Source: Roseovarius spongiae
GTDB taxonomy: Bacteria; Pseudomonadota; Alphaproteobacteria; Rhodobacterales; Rhodobacteraceae
DNA: 64,000 nt
Direction of reading: 5' to 3'
Assembly: GCF_003651245.1 (NCBI RefSeq)
Contig: NZ_RAPE01000006.1
Coordinates: 140,032-204,031 of the forward strand
The notes below the pieces were generated by a model that saw only the letters and a list, made by a program, of their open reading frames with translations, made no database searches and was not told the origin of the DNA. Of the stretch, positions 1-9,232 are shown piece after piece; within the stretch, counting starts at the first letter, position 1; every line of letters begins with the position of its first letter. The translations under genes and the position numbers were made by a program.

Positions 1-309
1 CCGGCGCAAATCGTCAACCTTCGCGCGATCCACCGTGCCGGGGGTGAACGGGTGCTCGATGACATCTCGGCCGACCGAGTTGGCGCGCCCTCTCAGAAAG
101 GTACCCGGGATATCATCGTTCAGGGGCACGAGGGGCGTCTGAAGGCTGCGATACACGATCGCGAACTCATCGCGCCCGACACGAGAATCGACGGCCCCGC
201 CATTCTTGAGCAATCCGACACCACGACCGTCGTACCGCCGGGATGGAACGTCCGGGCGCTCAAGGATGGTAATCTGCTTATGGTTTTTGAAGGGGGAGAC
301 ACGGAATGA
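1..309 (+). CDS. hyuA: Hydantoinase/5-oxoprolinase subunit A, C-terminal part only
   Basis: The frame is open from the first base of the window and closes with a TGA that overlaps the next start (ATGA), so only about the last 102 codons are present. The visible tail carries GPAILEQSDTTTVVPPGW, the closing segment typical of HyuA/oxoprolinase A chains; the ATPase part lies outside the window. In this family HyuA and HyuB form a cytoplasmic ATP-dependent amidohydrolase that opens cyclic amides such as 5-oxoproline or hydantoins. Which ring is the substrate cannot be read here. The coupling to hyuB and to a TRAP transporter suggests hydrolysis of an imported compound. Confidence 0.85.
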   Translation, partial: PAQIVNLRAIHRAGGERVLDDISADRVGAPSQKGTRDIIVQGHEGRLKAAIHDRELIAPDTRIDGPAILEQSDTTTVVPPGWNVRALKDGNLLMVFEGGDTE

Positions 310-1985
310 GCTCGCAACGAGACATCGATCCGATCACGCTGGAGGTGGTCCGCAACAAGTTGGAGGGTATCGCCAACGAGATGCAGTCCACGTTGCTGCG
401 CTCGTCGTTCTCGCCAATCGTGCGAGAGGGGCTGGACGCCTCGGCCAGTCTCTTCACGCTCGAAGGTGAATCTCTGGCGCAAGCAATCGCCATTCCCATT
501 CACCTTGCGACGATGATCCCGGTGGTCAAGCGGATCGCGTCCGAATTTCCGCCCTCCGAAATGCGCGAGGGCGACATCTACCTGATGAATGACCCCTACC
601 TCGGCGGCACGCACTTGCCAGATATCGCGCTGGTGATGCCGATCTTCTCAGACGGGCAGCCGATCGCATTCGCGGCGACGATGACCCACCATCAGGACGT
701 TGGTGGAATGTCCCCCGGGTCGATCCCCACGAACGCAACCGAGATCTATCAAGAGGGCCTGCGTCTGCCGCCGCTCAAATTCCGCGACGGCGCCGAGGAC
801 TTCGACGAGACGGTGATCAAGATCCTTCGGCTGAACAGTCGAATCCCAGATACCTTTATGGGAGACATCAACGCACAGGTCTCCGCCTGTACGGTGGGCG
901 CCCGCCGCGTGGGGACGTTGGCCGGCGGGCATGGAGCCAACATGATGCTGGCCCTGTTCGCCGAGCTTCTGGATCGTTCCGAGAAAATGACGAGAGACGC
1001 GCTGTTGAAGCTGCCGCAAGGCACCTATTCCTACGTCGATTTCAACGACAATGACGGCATCGAACTGGACAAGCGGATTCGCATCGAGGTTACCGTCACC
1101 CTGGAAGACGGACGCTTTAAATGCGACTTCACCGGAACCAACAAACAGGTGCGAGGGCCGTTCAACGTCGTTCCCTCGGGCAGCCAGGCGGCGGCCTACT
1201 TTGCATTGCGTACGATCACCGGCAAGGACATCCCGACCAATGGCGGCTGCTTCCGCGCGGTCGATCTGGTTCTTCCCGAGGGGAGCATCCTTAACCCGGT
1301 AGAACCGGCTCCGGTCAATTCCCGTACCGCGACGATCAAGCGCGCCACAGGAGCCATTCTTGGGTCAATGCGCGAGATCCTACCCGACGTCGTGGGCGCC
1401 GATGCGGCGGGCGAGATGCTGGCTCTGATGTTCGGCGGAACAGGAACCGACGGCAAACGCTACGTCGTCGGCGAACTGCTCGCCGGAGGCAGCGGCGCCG
1501 GACCCGCATCCGATGGGGTCGACGTGGTGGAAACCGATGCCACCAACTGCATGAACATGCCGGTCGAAGCCTTCGAACGTGATGCGCCGATCCGGCTCAC
1601 CAAAACCGCCCTGAGGTGCGATTCAGGCGGAGCGGGACGTCAGCGTGGCGGTCTGGGCATCGACCGCGAATATGTGATCCTCGAGGGTGAGGTTGTCTTT
1701 ACCCATCGGGGGGAACGCCACTTCTGCGCGCCCTCGGGTGCATTCGGCGGGGAAGAGGGCATGACCGCCCGCACCGTCATCACCCGCGCGGACGGCACCG
1801 AAGAGATTGTCCAATCCAAACTGGTGACGCGTCTTTTCCCGGGCGATCGGGTGCTGATCCAGACTGCCGGCGGTGGCGGCTTCGGACCCCCTTCCGAACG
1901 CTGCCGAGACCAGGTCAGGACGGATGTGGCAAACGGCAAGGTCAGCGCAGAGAAGGCGAGAGAGCTCTACGGGCTTTCGACGTAG
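306..1985 (+). CDS. hyuB: Hydantoinase/5-oxoprolinase subunit B
   Basis: The product has 559 residues, the usual length for HyuB. It opens with DPITLEVVRNKLEGIANEM, a hallmark of the family, has NDPYLGGTHLPDI near residue 98, and ends with the glycine-rich AGGGGFGPP. HyuB is the partner of HyuA in ATP-dependent opening of cyclic amide rings in the cytoplasm. The start overlaps the hyuA stop by four bases and a GGGGGAG ribosome binding site precedes it, so the two are translationally coupled. The TRAP transporter genes start 52 bp downstream behind their own GGAGGAG site, which suggests one uptake-and-hydrolysis operon. The true substrate is not known. Confidence 0.93.
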   Translation: MSSQRDIDPITLEVVRNKLEGIANEMQSTLLRSSFSPIVREGLDASASLFTLEGESLAQAIAIPIHLATMIPVVKRIASEFPPSEMREGDIYLMNDPYLGGTHLPDIALVMPIFSDGQPIAFAATMTHHQDVGGMSPGSIPTNATEIYQEGLRLPPLKFRDGAEDFDETVIKILRLNSRIPDTFMGDINAQVSACTVGARRVGTLAGGHGANMMLALFAELLDRSEKMTRDALLKLPQGTYSYVDFNDNDGIELDKRIRIEVTVTLEDGRFKCDFTGTNKQVRGPFNVVPSGSQAAAYFALRTITGKDIPTNGGCFRAVDLVLPEGSILNPVEPAPVNSRTATIKRATGAILGSMREILPDVVGADAAGEMLALMFGGTGTDGKRYVVGELLAGGSGAGPASDGVDVVETDATNCMNMPVEAFERDAPIRLTKTALRCDSGGAGRQRGGLGIDREYVILEGEVVFTHRGERHFCAPSGAFGGEEGMTARTVITRADGTEEIVQSKLVTRLFPGDRVLIQTAGGGGFGPPSERCRDQVRTDVANGKVSAEKARELYGLST

Positions 1986-2037
1986 AGCCTGTCAATGAGG
2001 CGAAACGAGCTTAAACACCAACGGAGGAGATAACGTA

Positions 2038-3066
2038 ATGCTAAGAAAGATAACGCTAAAGGCCGCCATCGCAGCGGTAGCGGTGGCTGGTGCGGGACTT
2101 CTTGTCCCCGCCCCGGCGAAGGCCGCTGACACCACGTGGAAGATGCACATGGTCTGGGTTCCGGCCCGGCCCGAGGCGAAGGCCTATCAGAAATTCGCCG
2201 ATAACGTATCGGAAAGCGCCGGAGACGCGCTCGACATCCAGTTGTTCAACAGTGGCAGCCTAGGCGTAAAGGATGCCGACATGCTGCGCATTCTGCCGCG
2301 CGGCAACATTATCCAGGCGGCGGGCCTCTACCCGGGCTACCTGACGCGCGACAAGCCGCAATATGCATACACATTGCCGGCTGGCGTCGTATCCTCGCCG
2401 GAAAAGCTGAAGACGATCCTTCCCGATCTGCGGAGCATCTACGAAGGAACCTACGACGAAGCCGGAATCAAGCTGCTAGGGTTCGTAGGGCACGCTGTCC
2501 GCGATACGCACATCATGTGCAAGGAGCCGGTGAACACGCTGGAAGAACTGCGCAGCAAGAAGCTTCGCGTTTGGGAGCAGTTCCACGTAGACGTTTTCGA
2601 AAAGCTGGGCGTCTCAGCGCAGATTATCGGACAGAATGACCTATATGTCGCCATGCAGACCGGGGTTGTCGACTGTGCCGTCTATCCCATCGGTCTTGCA
2701 GTGACGGTATCGCTGCAAGAGGTTGCACCCTACGCCAGCTATCTCTTCCCCTACGTGCTGCATCCTCTCAACCTGATCGTGTCGCAATCCGCGTTCGACG
2801 AACTGTCGCCGGAAGTGCAACAAGTCGTCATGGATACGGCCGCAGAGGTTGAGGAGGAGTCGTTCGAATCCTACCTGAGCGGCGTCAATGACACCAAGGC
2901 GCTTGAACAGTTCGAAAAGGATGGTGGAACGCTTCTCGACCCGTTCCCGGAAGAGGACAGGCAGGCATTTGTCGATGCCGCGCGGGAAACATGGAAAGCG
3001 ATCTCGAACGAAAATGGCGAAGCCGCTCAGGCGAACTACGAAACACTGAGCAAGGCCATCGAATAG
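2038..3066 (+). CDS. dctP: TRAP transporter substrate-binding protein (DctP family), system 1
   Basis: A 342-aa periplasmic binding protein of the DctP/TAXI-like TRAP superfamily. Residues 1-29 form a Sec signal peptide (basic MLRKITLK, alanine-rich core, cleavage near AKA/AD). The mature part has the TRAP pattern of a selectivity helix region around KKLRVWEQFHVDVFEKLG with the conserved arginine, followed by NDLYVAMQTGVVDC. It delivers an organic anion to the DctQM permease encoded next. The ATG is preceded by a strong GGAGGAG site. A hairpin terminator directly downstream probably raises expression of this component over the membrane subunits. The ligand cannot be predicted; linkage to hyuAB suggests a cyclic amide or its acid. 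Confidence 0.92.
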   Translation: MLRKITLKAAIAAVAVAGAGLLVPAPAKAADTTWKMHMVWVPARPEAKAYQKFADNVSESAGDALDIQLFNSGSLGVKDADMLRILPRGNIIQAAGLYPGYLTRDKPQYAYTLPAGVVSSPEKLKTILPDLRSIYEGTYDEAGIKLLGFVGHAVRDTHIMCKEPVNTLEELRSKKLRVWEQFHVDVFEKLGVSAQIIGQNDLYVAMQTGVVDCAVYPIGLAVTVSLQEVAPYASYLFPYVLHPLNLIVSQSAFDELSPEVQQVVMDTAAEVEEESFESYLSGVNDTKALEQFEKDGGTLLDPFPEEDRQAFVDAARETWKAISNENGEAAQANYETLSKAIE

Positions 3067-3082
3067 ATCATTCATAAAAGGC

Positions 3083-3108
3083 GGGCCGCGTCTGACGCGG
3101 CCCGTTTT
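3083..3108 (+). terminator. Hairpin with short T run between dctP and dctQ
   Basis: An 8-bp perfect stem (GGGCCGCG/CGCGGCCC) closes a 5-nt loop and is followed by GTTTTCG. It lies 17 bp after the dctP stop. Its place inside a transporter operon suggests partial termination or mRNA protection, giving more binding protein than permease. Confidence 0.7.
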
Positions 3109-3158
3109 CGATTCGCACTCCGCTCCGGATACCGAACCGCTTCAAGGAGGCCGTCATC

Positions 3159-3668
3159 TTGCAAGGAATTTTGCGTTGGGCCGACACGATCGCCAACCTG
3201 CTCGCGCAGGTCGCCGCGGGCCTGGCCGTGGCCATGTCAGGCTTCGTCGCCCTCTCTGCAATCATGCGGTATCTCTTCGGCGCTCCGTTCTCGTTCACCG
3301 AGGAACTGGTCGGCCTGCTATTCACCGCGATGATCTTTGCCGGCATTCCCGCGTGCACGTTGCGGCGTTCCCATATCAGCGTCACCATCATTCCGGACCT
3401 TCTGCCCAAATGGGCGCAACGCCAGTTGGACCGGCTCGCACATGCGGTGATCCTGTTTTTCTGTATATGGTTCGGAAAGCTGACCTGGGATTACATGCAG
3501 TTGACCATCTCGCTCAACGCGCGCAGCTCGGGCGTCCAGCTCATTCTCTGGCCCTGGACCGCCGCCCTGCCGCTATCGTGCTTCATGGCCGGTCTCGCGG
3601 CCCTGATCCGCATCGCCATCCCCTATGACCTGAGCAAGGCCGACGCCGTTCATCGAGGTTCGCAATAA
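3159..3668 (+). CDS. dctQ: TRAP transporter small permease (DctQ family), system 1
   Basis: A 169-aa inner-membrane protein with four hydrophobic segments, the standard layout of DctQ. The start is a TTG: an ideal AAGGAGG site ends eight bases before it and no ATG lies at a usable distance. It forms the membrane complex with DctM and uses a sodium or proton gradient to drive uptake from the binding protein. The stop overlaps the dctM start (TAATG), indicating coupled translation. Confidence 0.9.
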   Translation: MQGILRWADTIANLLAQVAAGLAVAMSGFVALSAIMRYLFGAPFSFTEELVGLLFTAMIFAGIPACTLRRSHISVTIIPDLLPKWAQRQLDRLAHAVILFFCIWFGKLTWDYMQLTISLNARSSGVQLILWPWTAALPLSCFMAGLAALIRIAIPYDLSKADAVHRGSQ

Positions 3669-4957
3669 TGGTGTGGGCGATCATCGCAGGCGGCTTCTTT
3701 CTGACCGCTCTCATCGGCGTGCCTATCGGCATCGGATTGGCGCTGATTGGGATGACCATCCTGCATGTGGTCGTGGGCGACGCAACCGATCTGGCAATCA
3801 ACGCCGTCTGGAACGTGTTCAACGAATTCACACTCAGCGCGGTCCCGCTTTTTATCTTCATGGGTGAGATCCTGTTGGTCAGCGGCGTCAGCGGGCGGAT
3901 GTATTCGGCGATCGCCCCGCTTTTCATGAAGGTTCCGGGAAAACTTCTTCACACCAACATCGCGGTCAGCGCGGTGTTTGGCGCCGTATCGGGGACAAGC
4001 ACATCCACCGCTGCCGCCATCGGGTCGGTCGCCTATCCCGAGCTGGAAAAGCGCGGTTATGAACCCGCCACCGTCGTCGGAACGCTCGCCGCCGGAGGAA
4101 CACTTGGCCTGCTGATTCCGCCGAGCCTCGCGCTCCTGATCTTCGGCGCCACGCAGCAGGTGTCCATCGGACAGCTCTTTCTTGCCGGGTTACTGCCGGG
4201 AATCATGCTCGCGCTGATGATGATGGCCTATGTCTGGCTGGTCATCAGTCGTCGCGAGGGCGTCGTGCCCGAGGACGCCAAATGGATCGGATGGTGGCGG
4301 TCGTTTCTGACGCTGCTGCCGATCTGGCCCGTCGGATTTCTCATCTTCTCGGTGCTGGGCACAATCTATATGGGGCTCGCCACCCCGACCGAGGCGGCTG
4401 GCCTTGGCGTGCTCGCGTCTGTCATTCTCGGTTTCCTTTGGGGCGACCTGACCTTTCGGTCACTCTGGAAGGCGTTCAACGATTCAGTTCAGGTCTTCGT
4501 GACCATCGGAGTTGTCATCCTCGGGGCCCTGATCCTGGCGCAGGCCATCTCGATTCTCGGCCTGCCGCTGCAAGTGCTGACCTGGATCGAATCGATGAAC
4601 ATGGGACCGATCGCGGTTCTGGCCGCCGTGAGCGTGTTTTATCTCGTTCTGGGGTGCTTCTTCGACGGTATTTCACTGATGCTGATGACCCTGCCTATCG
4701 TGTTTCCGGTCATGACCGGAGTCGGCTTCGATCCGGTCTGGTTGGGTGTCGTGGTGACGATTCTGATCGAGGTCGGTATGTTGACCCCTCCGGTCGGAAT
4801 GAACCTTTATATCCTCTCGGGAATTACCGGAAATCGGGTCACGCTGATGCAGGCGGCGCATGCTTCGTTCCCCTATTGGTTGTTGCTGCTTCTCGGTGTG
4901 GTGATCCTGACGATCTTTCCGGCAATCGCGCTCTTCCTGCCAAACCTCGTGTATTGA
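3668..4957 (+). CDS. dctM: TRAP transporter large permease (DctM family), system 1
   Basis: A 429-aa polytopic inner-membrane protein of DctM length and pattern, with about 12 hydrophobic segments, GTSTSTAAAIGSVAYPELEK in the first half and LTPPVGMNLYILSGI near the C-terminus, both family signatures. It is the ion-coupled transport channel of the TRAP system formed with the two preceding genes. It starts within the dctQ stop codon. An MFS gene begins three bases after its stop, so the operon continues. Confidence 0.94.
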   Translation: MVWAIIAGGFFLTALIGVPIGIGLALIGMTILHVVVGDATDLAINAVWNVFNEFTLSAVPLFIFMGEILLVSGVSGRMYSAIAPLFMKVPGKLLHTNIAVSAVFGAVSGTSTSTAAAIGSVAYPELEKRGYEPATVVGTLAAGGTLGLLIPPSLALLIFGATQQVSIGQLFLAGLLPGIMLALMMMAYVWLVISRREGVVPEDAKWIGWWRSFLTLLPIWPVGFLIFSVLGTIYMGLATPTEAAGLGVLASVILGFLWGDLTFRSLWKAFNDSVQVFVTIGVVILGALILAQAISILGLPLQVLTWIESMNMGPIAVLAAVSVFYLVLGCFFDGISLMLMTLPIVFPVMTGVGFDPVWLGVVVTILIEVGMLTPPVGMNLYILSGITGNRVTLMQAAHASFPYWLLLLLGVVILTIFPAIALFLPNLVY

Positions 4958-4960
4958 CCA

Positions 4961-6184
4961 ATGCCCCGGGCGGACCAAACAGCACCGCATGGGGTGCGGC
5001 TGCCAGTAGTGTTGGTCCTGTTCGGCGTCGCCTACTTCCTCTCGCTCTTCTTCCGCACGGTCAATGCAATCCTCTCGGAGAGGCTCGAGGCAGATCTCGG
5101 GTTGGACACTGCATCGCTGGGATTGCTCACTGCGGCGTACTTCTTTGGTGTGGGTCTGGCGCAAATCCCCATCGGCATCTGTCTGGATGCTTACGGGCCG
5201 CGCCGCGTACAAGGCGTGACCCTGTGCATTGCCGCGGTGGGCATCGCCATATTCGGGCTGACGGATTCGGTTCCGCTCCTGGTCCTTGCGCGAACGTTGA
5301 TCGGAATCGGGCTGGCCGGATGCCTGATGTCGGCCTTTCAGGTTTCCATGCTCTGGCTATCGGCGGACAAGGTTCCGATGGCGAACGGTCTCTACCTCGC
5401 GGCCGGAGGCCTGGGCGCGCTCGCCGCGACAGCGCCGGTGAATTTCGCGCTTGAGTTCCTGACCTGGCAACAGATGTTTCTGCTGATCGCTGTGGTGACG
5501 TTGGCTCTTGCTGGCGGGATTGCGGCAGTCACGCCCGACCCCGCTTCAACTAGCAAGCTGTCCTGGCGCACCCGGCTGCGCACCCTCTCGATGGTCGCGC
5601 GTAATCGACGTCTGTGGCGGTATCTTCCGCTAACGGCGCTTTGTTTCGGGACCGGATCGGCGATGCAGGGGCTTTGGGCTGCCGACTGGATGCGAGCCGT
5701 CGCCGGTCATGATGCGAACGCCATAGGGTGGACCTTGGCAATGATGGCGCTATCCCTGACTGTCGGCTCCGCGGTCGGCGGGGTCCTCAGTCTCGTACTG
5801 GAGCGTCGGGGATTCAAGCTGGAGCATGTCATACTGGGAAGTGCGTGCCTTTTCATCCTGGCGGAAATCGGGTTGGCGATCTTGCCTCCGGATCGGTCGT
5901 TCTTGCCGTGGTTGTTGTTTGCCTTGACCTACAACGTGGTGACGCTGTCTTACGCGCATGTCGCGCGGGCACAGCCGACCGAGGGCGTCGGTAGTTCGAA
6001 CGCGCTCATGAACAGCATGGTCATCCTCGTGACCTTCACCATCCAATTCGGTCTCGGGGTCTTTCTCGCTTGGGCCGGCGAAGCGGATCCGGCTGCGTCT
6101 TATCTGCTGGCGTTTGGAGGTCTGATTGGATTGCAGGCCATTGCCCTGGTATGGTGCTGCTACCCGACGGCGCGCCAAAGCTGA
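4961..6184 (+). CDS. MFS transporter
   Basis: A 407-aa protein with about 12 hydrophobic segments in two halves, typical of the major facilitator superfamily. The first half contains LGLLTAAYFFGVGLAQIPIGICLDAYGPRR, seen here as the loop 2-3 motif D-x-x-G-x-R-R, and ARTLIGIGLAG in helix 4. It begins three bases after dctM and is probably the last gene of the hyuAB-TRAP operon. It may export a product or import a related substrate; direction and ligand cannot be told. The alanine/leucine-rich sequence fits the nitrate/glucarate-like branch only loosely. Confidence 0.85.
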   Translation: MPRADQTAPHGVRLPVVLVLFGVAYFLSLFFRTVNAILSERLEADLGLDTASLGLLTAAYFFGVGLAQIPIGICLDAYGPRRVQGVTLCIAAVGIAIFGLTDSVPLLVLARTLIGIGLAGCLMSAFQVSMLWLSADKVPMANGLYLAAGGLGALAATAPVNFALEFLTWQQMFLLIAVVTLALAGGIAAVTPDPASTSKLSWRTRLRTLSMVARNRRLWRYLPLTALCFGTGSAMQGLWAADWMRAVAGHDANAIGWTLAMMALSLTVGSAVGGVLSLVLERRGFKLEHVILGSACLFILAEIGLAILPPDRSFLPWLLFALTYNVVTLSYAHVARAQPTEGVGSSNALMNSMVILVTFTIQFGLGVFLAWAGEADPAASYLLAFGGLIGLQAIALVWCCYPTARQS

Positions 6185-6383
6185 TCCAGACACAGGTCGC
6201 ATCCGATCCGACCAGAGGGTGCATGATATCGGAACGCTCTCGCTCATCTGCATCTCCCAGATTTCGGGGGGATTGCCGCATCTCCTATCAATGACGTCAC
6301 GCTCTTCGCATTCGACAGCGGATTTTCCCGGACCTAGTCGCGCTGGAGCATTTTGATAGATCCTCGCGCTTCCGACTTTGGCT

Positions 6384-7733
6384 TCAGTCAACGTCGGCTC
6401 GAACCACGTAGACGATCTCGGAAAGCAGCTGTTCGACCTTCAGGCGGGCTTCATGTTCCTTTCCGGTTGCTACGGCGTCCAGAACCTCTGAGAAAACGAT
6501 CAAGATATCCGCAGAAATGCCTACCTGTGCATGGTTCAGATACCCGCGCAGCAAACTGTGCAGCGGAACTATCGCATCCTGCAGATACATTTGATCTGCG
6601 ACCCTCACCAGTAGCTTTTCCAGCCTGCGATCCAATAGTATCGCGACGTCCGAGCGGCAAATGTCGCGTGGCGACTTCAACAGCGCACTTGTTCGCAGCA
6701 AATAACGACGAAAGGCGGGCGAAGCATTCCGGCAGACCAGCAGCGCCAACATCCGTTCCAGTGGCCTCAGGGCCTCTATCAGTCCGGAGAAATCCAGCCT
6801 CTCAAAATTGACAACGCAGACACCTCGCCGCGGAAGAATCGTGATGAGTGATCGAGCCGCCAGATGCTGAAGGGCCTCTCGCACCGGCGTTCTACCCAAT
6901 CCGAGGTCTTCGCAAAGCCGTCCTTCGCTGAGTTTCTCAGTGCCGCGGTAGCGACCGGCAATGATCCGGTCCTCGATCTGGTTATACGCAATAGATGACA
7001 GTCGTTGGACATCGTTGGCATTGACTTTGGGATCCGGAGAAAGGCTGTTGTTTGCGCGCGCGGCACTTCGTTCCCGGCTCTGAATTCCGAATCGGATCAG
7101 CGCGTTGATGATTTTGTCATTCGTGGATAATGCCGCATCTGTGTCCCCATGCGCGCAATGCTTCATTATCTCTGAGATCGATGTGGCGAGCTTTCTGACG
7201 GGCGTCCGAGCCTCTGTGAAATAAACGCGCCGACTAATCGCGTGAAACGGCCGAACAGCCATTGTAAGAAACGGATTGTCGGATATTTCGATCTGGATCT
7301 GTTTGAACTGCCGGTCTGTTTCCAGCGCGAGATTGATATCGGCGGTGTCAGCCGCCTGCGCCATGCGTTCAGACAGGCGCAAAAGGAGACGTCGTTGCCA
7401 TCTGCAGGCCTTTCGCGAGATAATCTCGAAAAGAACCCGCTCAATCTCCCGGCGTATTTCCAAACCCTCGAGAAACTGGTCAATATCTACCGCATTGACC
7501 CGGATTCCCTGTCTCGGGATCGGTGTGACCATGCGTTCTCGGACCAACCTTTGCAAGGCTTCTCGCACGGGTGTGCGCCCGATACCCAGAGTCTTGCTGA
7601 GCGTGACTTCGGAGATCATGCTTCCTTGAGGAATTTCTCCGCGGATTATCAATACCTCTATGGTATTGTAGGCTTCATCAGCCATTGATCGCACGACCAG
7701 AGCGCTACCGGTCCTCATGTCGCGCTCGGACAT
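6384..7733 (-). CDS. Tandem GntR-family regulator (two FadR-type units in one chain)
   Basis: A 449-aa cytoplasmic regulator made of two complete GntR units. The first winged helix-turn-helix lies at residues 15-80 (LGIGRTPVREALQRLVRERM) and is followed by a helical FCD-like effector domain to about 215. A second winged helix lies at about 240-300 (LGLGRTPVREALQHLAARSL) with a second helical domain to the end. A normal family member is about 220-250 aa, so this is an internal duplication or fusion acting as a covalent dimer. The ATG follows GAGGAAGCT. It converges on the hyu-TRAP-MFS operon and lies just upstream of the amidohydrolase gene, so it may control either; no operator could be fixed. 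Confidence 0.85.
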   Translation of the reverse strand: MSERDMRTGSALVVRSMADEAYNTIEVLIIRGEIPQGSMISEVTLSKTLGIGRTPVREALQRLVRERMVTPIPRQGIRVNAVDIDQFLEGLEIRREIERVLFEIISRKACRWQRRLLLRLSERMAQAADTADINLALETDRQFKQIQIEISDNPFLTMAVRPFHAISRRVYFTEARTPVRKLATSISEIMKHCAHGDTDAALSTNDKIINALIRFGIQSRERSAARANNSLSPDPKVNANDVQRLSSIAYNQIEDRIIAGRYRGTEKLSEGRLCEDLGLGRTPVREALQHLAARSLITILPRRGVCVVNFERLDFSGLIEALRPLERMLALLVCRNASPAFRRYLLRTSALLKSPRDICRSDVAILLDRRLEKLLVRVADQMYLQDAIVPLHSLLRGYLNHAQVGISADILIVFSEVLDAVATGKEHEARLKVEQLLSEIVYVVRADVD

Positions 7734-7770
7734 AGCTTCCTCTTTTTCCAGCAGTTAGCTCCGATTGCCT

Positions 7771-9225
7771 TCACGATTCATAGCTAGAGTAGGTCCTGGG
7801 GGCAATTTCTTCGGCCGTGCGGTTCTTACGGTCGCGGTTGGGCATGTCGCGCACGACCGCCGCCTGGATTTCAGAAACGCCTTCGGCGATTTGTTGATGG
7901 TTCATCGTTAGAACTTGACCATCACCGACGACCTGTTGCCCACCGACAAAGACGTCCTTCACCGCACGATCGCAGGCGCTGAAGATCAAACTGCGCAGCG
8001 GATCATAGAGTGGCAGCATCATCTGATGGGTCACGTCGACGACCACGATATCGGCCTTGGCGCCTTTGCTGAGCCGGCCGATATCGTCGCGCAATAGCGC
8101 CTTCGCGCCGCCCACCGTCGCCGCATCGAACACATCCGCCGTCAGCGCGGAAAACATGTGCTGTTCTGCAACGCGGCAGAGGATCGCCGCCTCCCGGATT
8201 TCCTCCAGCATGTTGTGAGGATGACAGTCCGTTCCGATCCCTAAATTTATCCCCGCCCTGCGATAGCGGCCGAAACTTTCCAGGGTGACGCCATAGCGGC
8301 TTAGCACAACCGGACAATGCGAAACCGACGCGCCGGACTCCGCCAGAATGTCGATGTCGTCCTTGGTATGCCAATGCACCCAGGAATGGTGATCGAGAAC
8401 GGCCCCGTGCCCGATGATGGTGCCGGGACCAAGCAAACCTTGATCATGCGCCCATTGGATCGAGGTCTGTCCGGTGCGTTTCACCATCTCGTGGAATTCG
8501 ATCACCGACATTCCCGCATGAAGGTGATACGGCCAATTCCGTTCGGTCGCGATGTCGTGGGCCTGGTGTAGCAGTTCGGGCGTACAGGCATCGACTGTCA
8601 TGGGTGACATCATCGCAGACAGGCGCCCGCTGGCATGGCCATCCACCATCTCAAGCAGCTCGACCGCCGCGGCAAAATCCGCTGCGCCGCCATCTTCCGC
8701 CCAGCGGTATTCAAGGGCGTGATCGTTGGCGGCCGCTATCTTGGCGGAATCGAAAAGCGGCGAGACGAATGCACGTATGCCCGATTGGGCAACGGCATCG
8801 ATCCAGCCAGGATACGGGTAGGACATGTCCACACAGGTCGTGACCCCGCTCAGCAGCATTTCGCAGATCGCGGCCCTTGTCGTCGTGCCCCTGGTTTCCG
8901 CCGGGGGCATGAAAAGACCCCATCCTTCGTAAACACCGCTGAAATAGAAGTTGGGGTTCCCCATTTCTTCGCGGACGCCCCGGAATGCCGGCATTGAGGC
9001 AGTATGCGTATGCAGGTTCACCAGCCCGGGCATCAGGCATTGACCGACAGCCGAAATTTCGCGATCGCAGTCCCCTTCATACCGGCCGGGGCCGGCAAAG
9101 ACGATGCTCTCTCCGCTGAACGCGAGGTCCGAGTCGCGATAGTAGCAATGCGTGCCGCGATCGTCGTCCCAGCCGACGATCCAGTCGGCATTGCGAAAGC
9201 AAACGATTTCTTTAGTCACGATCAT
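7771..9225 (-). CDS. Amidohydrolase of the ATZ/TRZ (cytosine deaminase/chlorohydrolase-like) family
   Basis: A metal-dependent hydrolase that acts on C-N bonds of ring or amidine-type compounds. The metal ligands are visible in order: H-x-H in GLVNLHTHT, HLHAGMS in the middle, GHGAVLDHH, and the aspartate in GIGTDCHPHN. The C-terminal beta-sandwich follows (KGAKADIVVVD). I chose the ATG at 9225, which gives 484 aa and a 7-bp gap to the ABC ATPase gene; a longer frame from 9264 would overlap that gene by 32 bp and adds a sequence unlike the family. It is the last gene of the polyamine-type ABC operon, so it probably acts on the imported compound. The exact substrate is unknown. Confidence 0.85.
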   Translation of the reverse strand: MIVTKEIVCFRNADWIVGWDDDRGTHCYYRDSDLAFSGESIVFAGPGRYEGDCDREISAVGQCLMPGLVNLHTHTASMPAFRGVREEMGNPNFYFSGVYEGWGLFMPPAETRGTTTRAAICEMLLSGVTTCVDMSYPYPGWIDAVAQSGIRAFVSPLFDSAKIAAANDHALEYRWAEDGGAADFAAAVELLEMVDGHASGRLSAMMSPMTVDACTPELLHQAHDIATERNWPYHLHAGMSVIEFHEMVKRTGQTSIQWAHDQGLLGPGTIIGHGAVLDHHSWVHWHTKDDIDILAESGASVSHCPVVLSRYGVTLESFGRYRRAGINLGIGTDCHPHNMLEEIREAAILCRVAEQHMFSALTADVFDAATVGGAKALLRDDIGRLSKGAKADIVVVDVTHQMMLPLYDPLRSLIFSACDRAVKDVFVGGQQVVGDGQVLTMNHQQIAEGVSEIQAAVVRDMPNRDRKNRTAEEIAPRTYSSYES

Positions 9226-9232
9226 GCCCCTT

